From positions 1-64,000 of the forward strand of contig JAPLPE010000043.1 in NCBI GenBank assembly GCA_026400355.1: a stretch of 64,000 nt of DNA. The letters are read 5' to 3'. A model generated the notes under the pieces. It did not search any database, was not told the origin of the DNA, and saw only the letters and a program-made list of their open reading frames with translations. How positions within the stretch are numbered: position 1 is the stretch's first letter; every line of letters begins with the position of its first letter. A program made the position numbers and the translations under genes. Of the stretch, positions 1 through 9,430 are shown piece after piece. This stretch comes from Rhodobacterales bacterium (lineage in GTDB: Bacteria; Pseudomonadota; Alphaproteobacteria; Rhodobacterales; Rhodobacteraceae).

Positions 1-470
1 CTCGCGCTGCCCCAAGGTCTGCAGCGCATTGCCAAGGTTCATCTGCGTCATGGCCCAGTCAAGCGGCACCCGGTCCCGCGTCCACTCCTCCAGCGCCGCA
101 CGATAGGCCGCCACCGCCTGTTCCAGCCGCGCTGTCCCGCTCTCGCGCTGCCCCAAGGTCTGCAGCGCATTGCCAAGGTTCATCTGCGTCCCGGCCCAGT
201 CCAGCGGCACCCGGTCCCGCGTCCGCTCCTCCAGCGCCGCACGATGGGCCGCCACCGCCTGTTCCAGCCGCGCTGTCCCGCTCTCGCGCTCTCCCAGGGA
301 CTGCAGCGCAGTGCCAAGGTTCATCTGCGTCCCGGCCCAGTCCAGCGGCACCCGGTCACGCGTCCACTGCTCCAGCGCCGCACGATAGGCCGCCACCGCC
401 TGTTCCAGCCGCGCCGTCCCGCTCTCGCGCTCTCCCAGGGACTGCAGCGCAGTGCCAAGATCGTTGAGCG
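1..470. repeat. Tandem 141-bp DNA repeats inside the TPR gene
   Basis: Units begin at 1, 142, 283 and 424, each opening with CTCGCGCT on the plus strand. They are almost identical at the DNA level and exactly 141 bp (47 codons) long. The last unit degenerates near 465-475, where the unique N-terminal coding part begins. The array continues off the left edge. They are coding repeats, not CRISPR: there are no unique spacers. Confidence 0.9.
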
Positions 471-1566
471 CATTGCCGCGCTGGTCGGGCGTGGTGGCAT
501 GGCTGTGGGTCAGGTCGGCCAGCGCAATGGAAACGGCCAGATCAAAGTTCAGCCCCTTGTCCCGCCCGCGTTCATACCATTCCATGAAAACCGCCCGCAG
601 GTCATCAAACCCGGCCCGGTTTTCGACCTGCGCCTTGCGCAGCAGACGGTCGGCCACGGCGGGGGCGTTGCGGCGCAGGGTATCCTGTTCGATGCCCGCA
701 TCCAGCAGACGGATGGTGCGGGCCGCACTTTCCGCCTGTTCCTGCGCCAGCGCCGCGTCGATATCGGCCGAAGCCGCATCATACCGCCCGTCCCGCGCCA
801 GTTCCGCCACCCGCCTTAGCACCGTATCGACAAAATCCCCATGGTTCGACGCCACCCGCCCCTCGGCCTGCACCCGGATCGCAATCTCGACCGCGTTCTT
901 CAATTCGCGAAAGGCGGTGGCTGCATCCGGCACATCCGCCGCAATCCGGCTCGCGAGTTCCACCAATGCAGGTTCAGTGACTCCGGCATCGCGCATCCTA
1001 CGAAACTCGTCGGTTTGCCGCAAGTGATCCAGAATCAACCGCGTGTTATCCCGCGTTTCCGAGATGATCTCGATCTCGCCCTTCTTCGAGGCGAGAAGCG
1101 CCATCACCATCTCTTGGGTGAACGCCGCCTGATAGGCTTTGGTCCCGCGAAAGATGTTGAAGGCCGCTGTCAACGTGGTGGTGATCGCCGCCTTGGTCCC
1201 GTCAGTGTGCCCTTTCAGGCCGCCCTGCCCAAAGATCGCCTGCACCAACCGCTCCGGCAGATCGCCCTTTCTTACGGCATCGGCCATCGCGGCCGGATCA
1301 AAGGTGATCTTGTGCCGGTTCTCCTTGAGCAGTGCACTGGCGACAGACATGTCATCTTCGCTGACCCCGTCAGACCGAAGCGCATCCTCTGCCGCCGCCT
1401 TGGCGCGTTGAAAGGTTACTGCATCGCAAGACGCCCACTTTTCCATTCCGATGGTCGTGAGGATCGCGACAGGTATCGCAACCGCCGCCAAGCCGCCTGA
1501 CGCAAGGCCCATCGCCGCCAGGCAGAAGTTCGTGCCATGTTCGGCCAGTTGCTGTCTGTCACTCAT
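1..1566 (-). CDS. Membrane-anchored TPR repeat protein, C-terminus cut off by the window edge
   Basis: An open frame of 522 codons runs from an ATG at 1566 to the left edge without a stop, so the C-terminus lies outside the window. Residues about 14-41 are hydrophobic and glycine/alanine-rich (one likely membrane segment). Residues about 42-360 are charged and helical with no family I recognise. From about residue 365 the protein becomes a tandem array of 47-residue tetratricopeptide-type repeats with the core ARLEQAVAAYRAALE and the spacer DRVPLDWAGTQMNLG. Such repeats form superhelical protein-binding scaffolds. No enzymatic or effector domain is visible in the part present, so the function is unknown; a C-terminal domain may lie beyond the edge. 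Confidence 0.8.
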   Translation of the reverse strand, partial: MSDRQQLAEHGTNFCLAAMGLASGGLAAVAIPVAILTTIGMEKWASCDAVTFQRAKAAAEDALRSDGVSEDDMSVASALLKENRHKITFDPAAMADAVRKGDLPERLVQAIFGQGGLKGHTDGTKAAITTTLTAAFNIFRGTKAYQAAFTQEMVMALLASKKGEIEIISETRDNTRLILDHLRQTDEFRRMRDAGVTEPALVELASRIAADVPDAATAFRELKNAVEIAIRVQAEGRVASNHGDFVDTVLRRVAELARDGRYDAASADIDAALAQEQAESAARTIRLLDAGIEQDTLRRNAPAVADRLLRKAQVENRAGFDDLRAVFMEWYERGRDKGLNFDLAVSIALADLTHSHATTPDQRGNALNDLGTALQSLGERESGTARLEQAVAAYRAALEQWTRDRVPLDWAGTQMNLGTALQSLGERESGTARLEQAVAAHRAALEERTRDRVPLDWAGTQMNLGNALQTLGQRESGTARLEQAVAAYRAALEEWTRDRVPLDWAMTQMNLGNALQTLGQRE

Positions 1567-1673
1567 CGCCGCCCCCACACATCAACCCAAGGTCAACATG
1601 GCCGTTCTGCGTGAGTTTTCAACCCGAAAGGGAGGGAGAAATATGGGTCCTGCGCGCCATCCGGGTGCGCCAG

Positions 1674-4115
1674 CTACCCCCGCACCCTCTCCCCCTTCGG
1701 ATCATGCATCGGCCTGACCGCCGCCTCGGCCCGCACCCGCGTCCCCGCCACGTCGATCTCCCACGCGCTCCGCAACAGATCGTCCGCCGTCTCGCCCTTG
1801 CAGGGCACATAGCCCATCCCGATCGCCCCGCCCAGGAAATGCCCATAGGCCCCCGACGACAGATGCCCCACGATCTGCCCGTCCCGCAGCACCGGCTCGT
1901 TGTGATAGAGGAGCGGCTCCGGATCGGTCAGCCGGAACTGCAGCATCCGCTTCTCCAGACCGGCCTCCTTCTTGCGCAGCACCGCCTCGCGCCCGATGAA
2001 ATCGGCCTTGCCCATCCCCACGGCAAAGCCCAGCCCCGCCTCAAGCACATGATCCTCCGACGTGATGTCATGTCCGAAATGCCGGAACGCCTTTTCGATC
2101 CGGGCGCAGTCCATCATGTGCATGCCACACAGTTTCAGCCCATGACGCTCCCCGGCCTCCCAAAGCGTGTCAAACGCATGGGTCGCCATGTCGGCGCTGA
2201 CATAAACCTCCCACCCCAGCTCGCCCACATACGACACCCGATGCACCCGGGCCAACGCGAACCCCAACTCGATCTCCTGCATCGTTCCGAACGGATTGGC
2301 CGCGTTGGAAAAATCGTTCGGCGACACGGCCTGCATCACCTCCCGCGCCTTCGGCCCCATGACGGCCAGCACGCCTTCGCCCGCCGTCACATCGGTAATG
2401 ACAACATTCGCGTCGCCCAGATGCCGCCGCATCCATGATTCATCGGCCAGCCGCGTCGCCGCAGGCGTGACCACCAGATAGGCCCGTTCCGACAGCCGCG
2501 TCACGGTCACATCCGCCTCGATCCCGCCCGAGTTATTCAGGAACTGCGTGTAGACGATCTTGCCCACCGGCACCGCCATATCCGCCCCGCAGACCCGGTT
2601 CAGGAACGCCTCGGCATCCCCCCCCTCGACCCGCAGTTTGCCAAACGATGACATGTCATACATGCCCACCCCGGTCCGCACGGCCATCAGCTCATCCCGG
2701 ACGTTCTCAAAGAAATTCTGCCGCTTCCAGGAATAATGATAGGCCTTCTCTTGCCCCGGCCGCGCATACCAGTTCGCCCGCTCCCACCCGGCCAGCTCGC
2801 CAAACACCGCCCCCCGCGCCTCGAGCGCCCCGTGGAACGGCGTCCGCCGCACCCCCCGCGCGGTGGCCTTCTGCCGGTACGGGAAATGGTCCGCGTAAAG
2901 CAGCCCCAGCGCCTCGGTCACCCGTGCGCCCAGATACCGCTTGTTACCCTGAAACGGCTGCATCCGCGCGATGTTCACATCGCCAAGGTCGAACGGCTTT
3001 TCGCCCGCATCCATCCACGCAGCCAGCGCCATCCCGGCACCCCCCGCTGACTGGATCCCGATGGAATTGAACCCCGCCGCGACCCAGACATTGTCCATCC
3101 CCGGCGCAAGGCCCAGATGATAGGCATTGTCGGGCGTAAAGCTCTCCGGCCCGTTAAAGAACGTATGAATTCCGGCCGTGGCCAGCATTGGCATCCGGTT
3201 CACCGCCGCTGCAAGGATCGGCTCGAAATGGTCGAAATCCTCAGGCAACTGGTCAAACTCGAACCCCTCGGGAATGCCATCCATCGCCCAGGGCTTTGAG
3301 GCCGGCTCGAACGCGCCCAGCATGATCTTCCCCGCATCCTGCTTGTAATAGGCGCATTCGTCCGGCACCCGCAGCACAGGCAGGGGCCCCAGCCCTTCAA
3401 TGGGTTCGGACACGATATAAAAATGCTCGCAGGCCTGCAGAGGTACATTGACCCCCGCCATCAGCCCCACATCCCGCCCCCACATGCCCGCACAGTTCAC
3501 GATCATGTCGCAGGCAATATGGCCCCGCTCCTCCGCCATTTCCCAATCGACCCCCGTCACCCGCGCTCCAGCGCGCGTGATCCCGGTGACCTTTGTCCTC
3601 TCGGCAATCACCGCCCCGCGCATCCGCGCCCCCTTGGCCAGCGCGAGAGCAATCCCCGTCGGATCGCCCTGTCCGTCCTTGGGCACATAGACCCCGCCCG
3701 TCACGCCCTCCAGGTTCAGATGCGGATACCGCTCCCCCACTTCCTTGGTGGAAATCTCACCCACCTCAACCCCGAACGCCCGAGCCATCGCCGCGAGCCG
3801 CGTGATCTCCTCCAGCCGCTCTGCCGTCAGCGCCGCCGTGATCGACCCCACCCGCTTGAACCCCGTGGCGACCCCGGTCTCGGCCTCAAGGCTCCCGTAA
3901 AGCTCCTGTGAATACTTCGCCAGCCGCGTCATGTTCGCCGTCGCCCGCAACTGCGCGATCAGCCCCGCCGCATGCCATGTCGTCCCGCTTGTCAGCTGCT
4001 TGCGTTCCAGCAGGACAACATCCTGCCAGCCCAGCTTGGTCAGGTGATAGGCCACGGAGCAGCCGACAACACCGCCGCCGATGATGACGACGCGGGCCTG
4101 GGTGGGAAGGGTCAT
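1674..4115 (-). CDS. FAD-dependent dehydrogenase fused to GcvT domains (dimethylglycine/sarcosine dehydrogenase family)
   Basis: This 813-residue protein has an N-terminal FAD Rossmann motif GGGVVG (13-18) and the segment TTWHAAG, whose His48 matches the covalent-FAD histidine of dimethylglycine and sarcosine dehydrogenases. A DAO oxidase domain covers about residues 8-370, a FAO_M-type linker follows, and aminomethyltransferase (GcvT) domains fill about 430-810. Family enzymes oxidatively demethylate N-methyl amino acids and pass the one-carbon unit to tetrahydrofolate. It is the last gene of the operon and overlaps the MDR gene by four bases (ATGA). It is a diverged paralog of the gene at 6603-9044 with exactly the same length. 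The true substrate cannot be read from sequence. Confidence 0.88.
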   Translation of the reverse strand: MTLPTQARVVIIGGGVVGCSVAYHLTKLGWQDVVLLERKQLTSGTTWHAAGLIAQLRATANMTRLAKYSQELYGSLEAETGVATGFKRVGSITAALTAERLEEITRLAAMARAFGVEVGEISTKEVGERYPHLNLEGVTGGVYVPKDGQGDPTGIALALAKGARMRGAVIAERTKVTGITRAGARVTGVDWEMAEERGHIACDMIVNCAGMWGRDVGLMAGVNVPLQACEHFYIVSEPIEGLGPLPVLRVPDECAYYKQDAGKIMLGAFEPASKPWAMDGIPEGFEFDQLPEDFDHFEPILAAAVNRMPMLATAGIHTFFNGPESFTPDNAYHLGLAPGMDNVWVAAGFNSIGIQSAGGAGMALAAWMDAGEKPFDLGDVNIARMQPFQGNKRYLGARVTEALGLLYADHFPYRQKATARGVRRTPFHGALEARGAVFGELAGWERANWYARPGQEKAYHYSWKRQNFFENVRDELMAVRTGVGMYDMSSFGKLRVEGGDAEAFLNRVCGADMAVPVGKIVYTQFLNNSGGIEADVTVTRLSERAYLVVTPAATRLADESWMRRHLGDANVVITDVTAGEGVLAVMGPKAREVMQAVSPNDFSNAANPFGTMQEIELGFALARVHRVSYVGELGWEVYVSADMATHAFDTLWEAGERHGLKLCGMHMMDCARIEKAFRHFGHDITSEDHVLEAGLGFAVGMGKADFIGREAVLRKKEAGLEKRMLQFRLTDPEPLLYHNEPVLRDGQIVGHLSSGAYGHFLGGAIGMGYVPCKGETADDLLRSAWEIDVAGTRVRAEAAVRPMHDPKGERVRG

Positions 4116-5170
4116 GGGTGGGTCTCCGGAGGAATGAGGACAAGTTTGCCGGGAAAGCGTTTGGTCAGGAAATCCGCCTGCGCGGTGGCAATCTCATGCA
4201 GCGGATAGGTGCGGGAAATCACCGGCCGCACCCGGCCTTCATTGATCAGCCCGACAAGCCGGGCGAAAACTTCTGGCGGTTGATGCGTGCAGCCCAGAAT
4301 GGTCAGGTCATCCAGATAGACCCGCCGCAAATCCGTCTCTACGACCGGCCCCGCGATGGCACCCGCCACTGCACAAACGCCCCCGGGCCGCAACGCCGCC
4401 AGCCGCGCCCCCCAACCCGGCCCGCCGGTCACGTCGATCACCACGTCAAAGCTCCGCTCGGCCGGCACATCGTCCCGCGCCAGCGTGGCCACCGCCCCCG
4501 CATCGCACACGACCTGCGCCTTGGCCGGGTCGGTCACCCCTGTGACCTCGGCCCCCAGCACCCGCGCCAGAATCACCGCCGCCAGCCCCACACCGCCCGA
4601 CGCGCCCGTGACCAACACCCGGTCCCCCGCCAAAACACCGGCCCGCGTCAACAGGTTCAGCGCCGTGCCAAAGGCACAGGGCATCGCCGCAATCTCCACG
4701 TCCGAAAAAGGCGATGACGACACGACAAACAGATGCCGCCCCGGCACCACGACATATTGCGCAAAGGCCCCGTCATAATCCGACCCCAGCGCCACATAGC
4801 CCCGCGCCGTCCCGTCCGCCTGATTGATCGGACAAGTCACCCGCGCGCCGACCTCAAGCCCCGCAACGCCATCACCCAAAGTCACCACTCGCCCGCACAG
4901 ATCACCACCTTGAATCCGCGGAAACCGTAGAGCCCCGGCATAGCCCCCGGCCTCCGCAGTGACACCCTCCAAGGTAGCACCCGTCACCTCCGGCGCATAC
5001 CACCCCAGCCGCGTGTTGATGTCGGTGTTGTTCACCCCCGCCGCGAGCACCCGGACCAGCACCTCCCCCGGCCCCGGTCGCGGCACCGGGATCGTGTCCG
5101 ACCAGACCAGAACCTCCGGCCCGCCATGCCCGGTCAGGAGCACGCCCGACATGACAGTGGGAACGCTCAC
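4112..5170 (-). CDS. Zinc-type medium-chain dehydrogenase/reductase (quinone oxidoreductase-like)
   Basis: This 352-residue MDR-superfamily protein has an N-terminal GroES-like domain (about 10-150) and a nucleotide-binding Rossmann domain with TGASGGVGLAAV near residue 190, typical of NADPH quinone reductase and zinc alcohol dehydrogenase branches. The start is a GTG overlapping the upstream stop in GTGA, and the 3' end overlaps the next gene by four bases, so it is translationally coupled inside the operon. A role in reducing an aldehyde or carbonyl made by the neighbouring demethylating enzymes is an inference only. Confidence 0.8.
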   Translation of the reverse strand: MSVPTVMSGVLLTGHGGPEVLVWSDTIPVPRPGPGEVLVRVLAAGVNNTDINTRLGWYAPEVTGATLEGVTAEAGGYAGALRFPRIQGGDLCGRVVTLGDGVAGLEVGARVTCPINQADGTARGYVALGSDYDGAFAQYVVVPGRHLFVVSSSPFSDVEIAAMPCAFGTALNLLTRAGVLAGDRVLVTGASGGVGLAAVILARVLGAEVTGVTDPAKAQVVCDAGAVATLARDDVPAERSFDVVIDVTGGPGWGARLAALRPGGVCAVAGAIAGPVVETDLRRVYLDDLTILGCTHQPPEVFARLVGLINEGRVRPVISRTYPLHEIATAQADFLTKRFPGKLVLIPPETHP

Positions 5171-5625
5171 GGATACATCGCCCCGAACTTCGCCTTGTAA
5201 AGCGCCACCATCTCGGCCTCCGTCGCCCCGTCGTCATAGGGCGGCGTTGACAGCGGCCTGACCTCGGTCACCGCAATCGTCACCACTGCGTTCATCCTGT
5301 GTGCAAGGCTCGCCCAGGTCGCCTGAAACGGCCCGAAGACCGCATCGAACCCCGCCGTCCCGCGCCGGTGCACGGTGGCGATCCCCCGCAGCCGCGCCCC
5401 CCTGCGGACAAAGGCATCGACAAAGTTCACCTCGACCTGCGCCTGATGGGCGATATTGGCCAGCGTCTGCGGCGACCGGATCTCGCCAAAACCGAGCGTT
5501 GCGCCATCCAACACCAGAAACGTCCCCTTGGGCGAGACATTGGGCCGCCCGTCCGCCCCCACCGTGGCGATGAACCCGAGCCGCCAGTCCGTGATGAGCT
5601 TCTGCACCGCTGCCGGGATCATCAC
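5167..5625 (-). CDS. Pyridoxamine 5'-phosphate oxidase-like FMN-binding protein
   Basis: This 152-residue single-domain protein begins with the split-barrel pattern IATVGADGRPNVSPKG, characteristic of the PNPOx-like flavin-binding fold. Members bind FMN or F420 and include oxidases, reductases and binding proteins of unknown substrate. The gene overlaps both neighbours by four bases. GTG at 5625 and the immediately following ATG at 5622 are equally possible starts. Its presence in an operon of flavin-linked demethylases suggests a redox or flavin role, but the sequence does not settle it. Confidence 0.75.
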   Translation of the reverse strand: MMIPAAVQKLITDWRLGFIATVGADGRPNVSPKGTFLVLDGATLGFGEIRSPQTLANIAHQAQVEVNFVDAFVRRGARLRGIATVHRRGTAGFDAVFGPFQATWASLAHRMNAVVTIAVTEVRPLSTPPYDDGATEAEMVALYKAKFGAMYP

Positions 5626-6518
5626 ACCACCTCATGCCCCGCCGCGCGCAGGGCCCGCGCCAGTTCCGCAATATGTGGCGGCCCCACCTCACAGCAGCCA
5701 CCCACGATCGTCGCCCCCTTTTCCACCCAGCCCAGCGCAAACCGCGCATAAGCTTCGGGCGACAGGTCCCGCCGCGCCTCCAGCGCATCAACCGTTGGCG
5801 AATCCTTCAGGAAATCCGCCGTGATCTGCGTGAACCCGTTCGCATAGGCGCCAAACGGCAGCCCCGTGGGCTGCAAAGCCGCCATCGCCGCCGCCATCGC
5901 TTCGGGGGCCGAACAATTTGCCAGCACCGCCTCGGCCCCCAGGTCCACCGCAATCCGCCCCGCCTCGTCCACAGGTTCCCCCGACCTCAACCGCGACCCA
6001 TCCCGGTCATCCACCGTCACCGACAGCCACACTGGCAATCCGGCGGCCTTCGCCCCCTCCAGCACCGCCCGCGCATGGGCCAGCGACGCCACCGTCTCGC
6101 AGATGATCAGGTCAACATGCGGTGCCAGTTCCAGCGCCACTTCTGCATATTTCGCCACCGCCTCGTCATGCGGCGGATGCACCTCCGGCCGATATGACGC
6201 GACCAAAGGCCCGATACTCCCCGCAATCCGCCCCCGCCCGGCGGCCTTGCGCGCCGCCGCCGCCTCCCCCAAAGCCGCCGCATGCAAAGCATGAAAATGC
6301 CCGTCCAGATCGGCCTTCACCAGCCGGTCGTGATGGATGCAATAGGTGTTCGTCGTCGCAATCGTGGCCCCGGCGGCAAAGTAATCGCCATGCACCGCCG
6401 CCACCATGCCCGGATGATCCATCATCACCTGCGTGGACCACAACGGTGTCGGCCGGTCACCCGCACGGTGGATCAACTCCTGCCCCATCCCGCCATCCAG
6501 CAACACTATCTGCACCAC
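5622..6518 (-). CDS. Homocysteine S-methyltransferase family protein
   Basis: This 298-residue zinc-dependent methyltransferase has a TIM-barrel layout. It starts with LLDGGMGQELIHR and carries the three zinc-ligand cysteines of the family: C202 (NCS motif) and C275/C276 (GGCC). Relatives (betaine- and S-methylmethionine-homocysteine methyltransferases) move a methyl group from betaine or a sulfonium donor to homocysteine, making methionine. Next to two dimethylglycine-dehydrogenase-type genes, a betaine-type donor would give a full route from glycine betaine towards glycine; this is inference. The start is GTG (6516-6518); no better ATG exists in frame. Confidence 0.82.
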   Translation of the reverse strand: MVQIVLLDGGMGQELIHRAGDRPTPLWSTQVMMDHPGMVAAVHGDYFAAGATIATTNTYCIHHDRLVKADLDGHFHALHAAALGEAAAARKAAGRGRIAGSIGPLVASYRPEVHPPHDEAVAKYAEVALELAPHVDLIICETVASLAHARAVLEGAKAAGLPVWLSVTVDDRDGSRLRSGEPVDEAGRIAVDLGAEAVLANCSAPEAMAAAMAALQPTGLPFGAYANGFTQITADFLKDSPTVDALEARRDLSPEAYARFALGWVEKGATIVGGCCEVGPPHIAELARALRAAGHEVV

Positions 6519-6540
6519 TCAAGCCTCATTTTCTGTCCAC

Positions 6541-6590
6541 AAATATCCTCGGGGGGAGTCCCGCAGGGACCGGGGGGCAGACAGCCCCCC
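6541..6590. repeat. AAATATCC-type intergenic element with two perfect hairpins
   Basis: The block AAATATCCTCGGGGGG is followed by hairpin GTCCC-GCA-GGGAC (6558-6570) and hairpin GGGGGGC-AGACA-GCCCCCC (6572-6590). It fills the 84-base gap between the second dehydrogenase gene and the methyltransferase gene. The same architecture recurs at 60641-60689, and a related copy lies near 10936-10994. It may attenuate or stabilise the operon mRNA here; it lacks a clear U-tract. Confidence 0.7.
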
Positions 6591-6602
6591 GTCCGCACTT
6601 TG

Positions 6603-9044
6603 TCACGCGCGGATGCGTTCGTTCTTCGCATCCCACAGCGGTTCATCCGCATGCACCGTCGCCACAAACCGCTCGCCGAATATCTCCACCTCGACCTTGG
6701 TCCCCGGCACACACAGATCCGGCCGCAGCATCCCGAGCGCGACCGACTTCCCGATCCGGTACCCCCAGGCCCCGCTTGTCGCCTCGCCGACCACCACCCC
6801 GTCGTGCCAGATCGTGGCCATCGACGGTGCATCCGCCGTCCCCGGCGCGTCCAGCGTCAGGGTGGCAAAGCGCTTCTTCACCCCCCGCTGCTTTTCCGCC
6901 AGAAGGGCCACCTTGCCAGTGAACGCGGGCTTGTCAAAGTTGACAAACCGGTCCAGCCCGCCTTCCAGCAGCGAATAATCCGTCGAAAGGTCACCCTTCC
7001 ACGCCCGGTACCCCTTCTCGACCCGCAGCGAATTCAGCGCCCACATGCCGAACGGCTTTGCCCCCGCCGCTGTTACCGCGTCCCAGATCGTCGGCGCATC
7101 GGCCACGGCGCAATGCACCTCCCAGCCCAACTCGCCCGCGAACGACACGCGGAGCAGCACCACGGCACACCCGGCAACCGTCGCCTCCTGCACCGACAGC
7201 CATGGCAGGCTCAGATCTGCATCGGTCAACGCCACCAGCACCTCCCGCGCCGCGGGCCCCGTGACCAGCAGACATTCCACCTCGGCCGAATGATCCGTCA
7301 CCGTGATCCCTTCGGGTGCCGCCCGCCACAGCCATTCCCGGTCGTGCCACTGCGCGACCGCAGCCGTGATCAGCCCAACCTTCCCGGGCCCGTGGTTCAT
7401 CACCGACATCTCTGTCACGATCCGCCCGCGCGTATCGGGGAAATAGGCAAGGCCCACCCGCCCCTCCTTGGGCAGCCTTGACGCCGTCATCCCGTCCACG
7501 AAATCCCGCGCTTCTGGCCCTTCAACCATCAGCCGCGTAAAGCCGGAAATGGCCAGCACGCCGCAATGATCCCGCACCGCCTCGCATTCCTCGCGGATGC
7601 GTGCCTCCCAGGGTCCAGCCCTGTCCCAAGTCTCGGTCGCGGCATCCGAGAGGTCGTCGCCCGGCTTGGCAAACCAGTTCGCCCGCTCCCACCCGTTATA
7701 GGAGCCAAACACCGCCCCCGCCGCCTGCAACCGCCCGTACAAAGTCGGCACCCGCCTGTTCGCCCCCGCAGGCCAGCGGTGCCAGGGGAAATGCATCGCA
7801 TATTCATGGCCATAGGTCTCGGTAGCCTTCGCCTCGCAGTATTCCGGATCGGTGTAGTCCGTGTAGCGGCGCGGATCGCAGGACCACATGTCCCACTCCG
7901 TCTGCCCCTCGGTCACCCATTCGGCCAGAACCTTGCCCGCCCCACCCGCCTGCGTGATGCCAAAGGTAAAGACGCAGGCCTCATAGGCGTTCTTGACTCC
8001 CGGCATCGGCCCGATCAGCGGCAATCCGTCCGGCGCATAGGGGATCGGCCCGTTGATGACCTTGCCCACACCCGCTGTGCCCAGCACCGGCACCCGCGCC
8101 ATCGCGTCACCCATATACCACTCCAGCCGGTCCAGATCGTCCGGGAACAGTTGGAAACTGAAGTCCTCCGGCATCGGATCAGACGGCGTCACCCAATGCG
8201 GCCGGCAATTCCGCTCATAGGGACCAAGGTTCAGCCCGGTCTTTTCCTGCCGCAGGTAATAGGACGAATCCACATCCCGCAGCAGCGGCAGCTTGCCATG
8301 CTCTTTCGTATAGGCCTCGATCTCGGCGATCGGCTCGGTCAGGAAATATTGATGGCTCATGACCGTCATCGGTACGGTCCGCCCACCATAGCGCTTGAAC
8401 CATTCCCCCACCTTCTGTGCGTAATACCCTGCAGCGTTCACTACCTTCTCGCAGCGGATATCGCCCTTGGCGGTATGCACGACCCATTCGTCGCCATCCC
8501 GCGAAACGCCTGTCGCAGGTGTGAACCGCAGGATCGTCGCCCCCATCTGACGCGCGCCTTTTGCCAAAGCCTGAGTCAGCTGCGCCGGATCGATATCCCC
8601 GTCATCCGGGTCAAACAGCGCCCCCTGCAGATCATGCGTCTCAAGGAAAGGATAGCGCTCCTTCACCTCGTCCAGCCCGATGGTCCGCAGGTCCATCCCC
8701 TGATACCGCCCCATCCCCGCCGCGCGTTCAAACTCGCGCATCCGGTTCATCGTATGGCCCAGCCGGATCGACCCCGTGACGTGATAGTTCATCGGATAGT
8801 CGACCTCGGCCGCCAGCCCGCGATAGAGCGACAGCGAATACCGCTGCATGTTCATCACCGCCCAGGATGTGCTGAACGACGGGCAATTCCCCGCCGCATG
8901 CCACGTGCTTCCCGCCGTCAGCTCGTTCTTTTCCAGAAGAACGCAGTCGGTCCAGCCCGCCTTGGCCAGATGATACAGGGACGAGACGCCAACTGCCCCG
9001 CCACCGATGATGACCACGCGGGCGTGCGTCGGAAAATCACTCAT
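6603..9044 (-). CDS. FAD-dependent dehydrogenase fused to GcvT domains (dimethylglycine/sarcosine dehydrogenase family), second paralog
   Basis: With the start at 9044 the protein is 813 residues, the same length as the paralog at 1674-4115. That ATG overlaps the upstream GFA stop in ATGA and has GGGGA six bases upstream; an in-frame ATG at 9056 would add four residues. It has the FAD motif GGGAVG near residues 14-19 and STWHAAG with the histidine expected to carry FAD covalently, near residue 49. The C-terminal half is GcvT-like (folate-dependent aminomethyl transfer). Probable role: oxidative N-demethylation of a methylated amine such as dimethylglycine or sarcosine. The two paralogs diverge enough to act on successive substrates, which is inferred, not shown. 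Confidence 0.88.
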   Translation of the reverse strand: MSDFPTHARVVIIGGGAVGVSSLYHLAKAGWTDCVLLEKNELTAGSTWHAAGNCPSFSTSWAVMNMQRYSLSLYRGLAAEVDYPMNYHVTGSIRLGHTMNRMREFERAAGMGRYQGMDLRTIGLDEVKERYPFLETHDLQGALFDPDDGDIDPAQLTQALAKGARQMGATILRFTPATGVSRDGDEWVVHTAKGDIRCEKVVNAAGYYAQKVGEWFKRYGGRTVPMTVMSHQYFLTEPIAEIEAYTKEHGKLPLLRDVDSSYYLRQEKTGLNLGPYERNCRPHWVTPSDPMPEDFSFQLFPDDLDRLEWYMGDAMARVPVLGTAGVGKVINGPIPYAPDGLPLIGPMPGVKNAYEACVFTFGITQAGGAGKVLAEWVTEGQTEWDMWSCDPRRYTDYTDPEYCEAKATETYGHEYAMHFPWHRWPAGANRRVPTLYGRLQAAGAVFGSYNGWERANWFAKPGDDLSDAATETWDRAGPWEARIREECEAVRDHCGVLAISGFTRLMVEGPEARDFVDGMTASRLPKEGRVGLAYFPDTRGRIVTEMSVMNHGPGKVGLITAAVAQWHDREWLWRAAPEGITVTDHSAEVECLLVTGPAAREVLVALTDADLSLPWLSVQEATVAGCAVVLLRVSFAGELGWEVHCAVADAPTIWDAVTAAGAKPFGMWALNSLRVEKGYRAWKGDLSTDYSLLEGGLDRFVNFDKPAFTGKVALLAEKQRGVKKRFATLTLDAPGTADAPSMATIWHDGVVVGEATSGAWGYRIGKSVALGMLRPDLCVPGTKVEVEIFGERFVATVHADEPLWDAKNERIRA

Positions 9045-9430
9045 ATCTGTCCCCATTGATCGAATTGCGGCAGACCATCGGCGATGGTGTAGTAATCGCC
9101 CTTGTCCGCCATGAAGATATGTTCAAGAAGGCGTGTCCCGGTCGGCTGATCCAGCAATCCCGCCTCGATCGAGGTTGCCCCGTCCTTGTCCCGGAACCAC
9201 AGCTTCGTCCCGCAGGTCCCGCAGAACCCCCGCACTCCGCCACCTGGGGTGGCATGGGTCGAGACCTGCGCCTCACCCGTCCAGACCGTGCCCTCGGGCG
9301 CGTCGATGCTGGCCGAATAGAAGCCGGACAGCTTGCGGCACTGAATGCAATGGCAAGCCACCACAGGTCCTGGCCTTCCCGGTGATTCAAAAATCACGGC
9401 ACCGCACAAACAAGACCCGCCAAAACTCAT
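9041..9430 (-). CDS. GFA (glutathione-dependent formaldehyde-activating enzyme) family protein
   Basis: This 129-residue zinc-fold protein has the full GFA cysteine set: C7/C9 (CLC), C26/C28/C31 (CHCIQC) and C70/C73 (CGTC). Some family members accelerate formation of S-hydroxymethylglutathione from formaldehyde, although this activity is disputed and many members are uncharacterised. It sits in a four-base-overlap chain with a second GFA gene and a demethylating dehydrogenase. Because demethylases can release formaldehyde, a detoxification role fits the context. Confidence 0.82.
   Translation of the reverse strand: MSFGGSCLCGAVIFESPGRPGPVVACHCIQCRKLSGFYSASIDAPEGTVWTGEAQVSTHATPGGGVRGFCGTCGTKLWFRDKDGATSIEAGLLDQPTGTRLLEHIFMADKGDYYTIADGLPQFDQWGQI

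Noticed and set aside
1-470. Possible CRISPR array from evenly spaced 141-bp repeats
   Set aside because: Units are contiguous, almost identical along their whole length, and encode TPR residues in frame; no spacers exist.
7566-9059. A 497-residue plus-strand frame opposite the second dehydrogenase
   Set aside because: The minus strand encodes a full FAD/GcvT enzyme; the plus frame has proline/arginine-rich sequence without family similarity.
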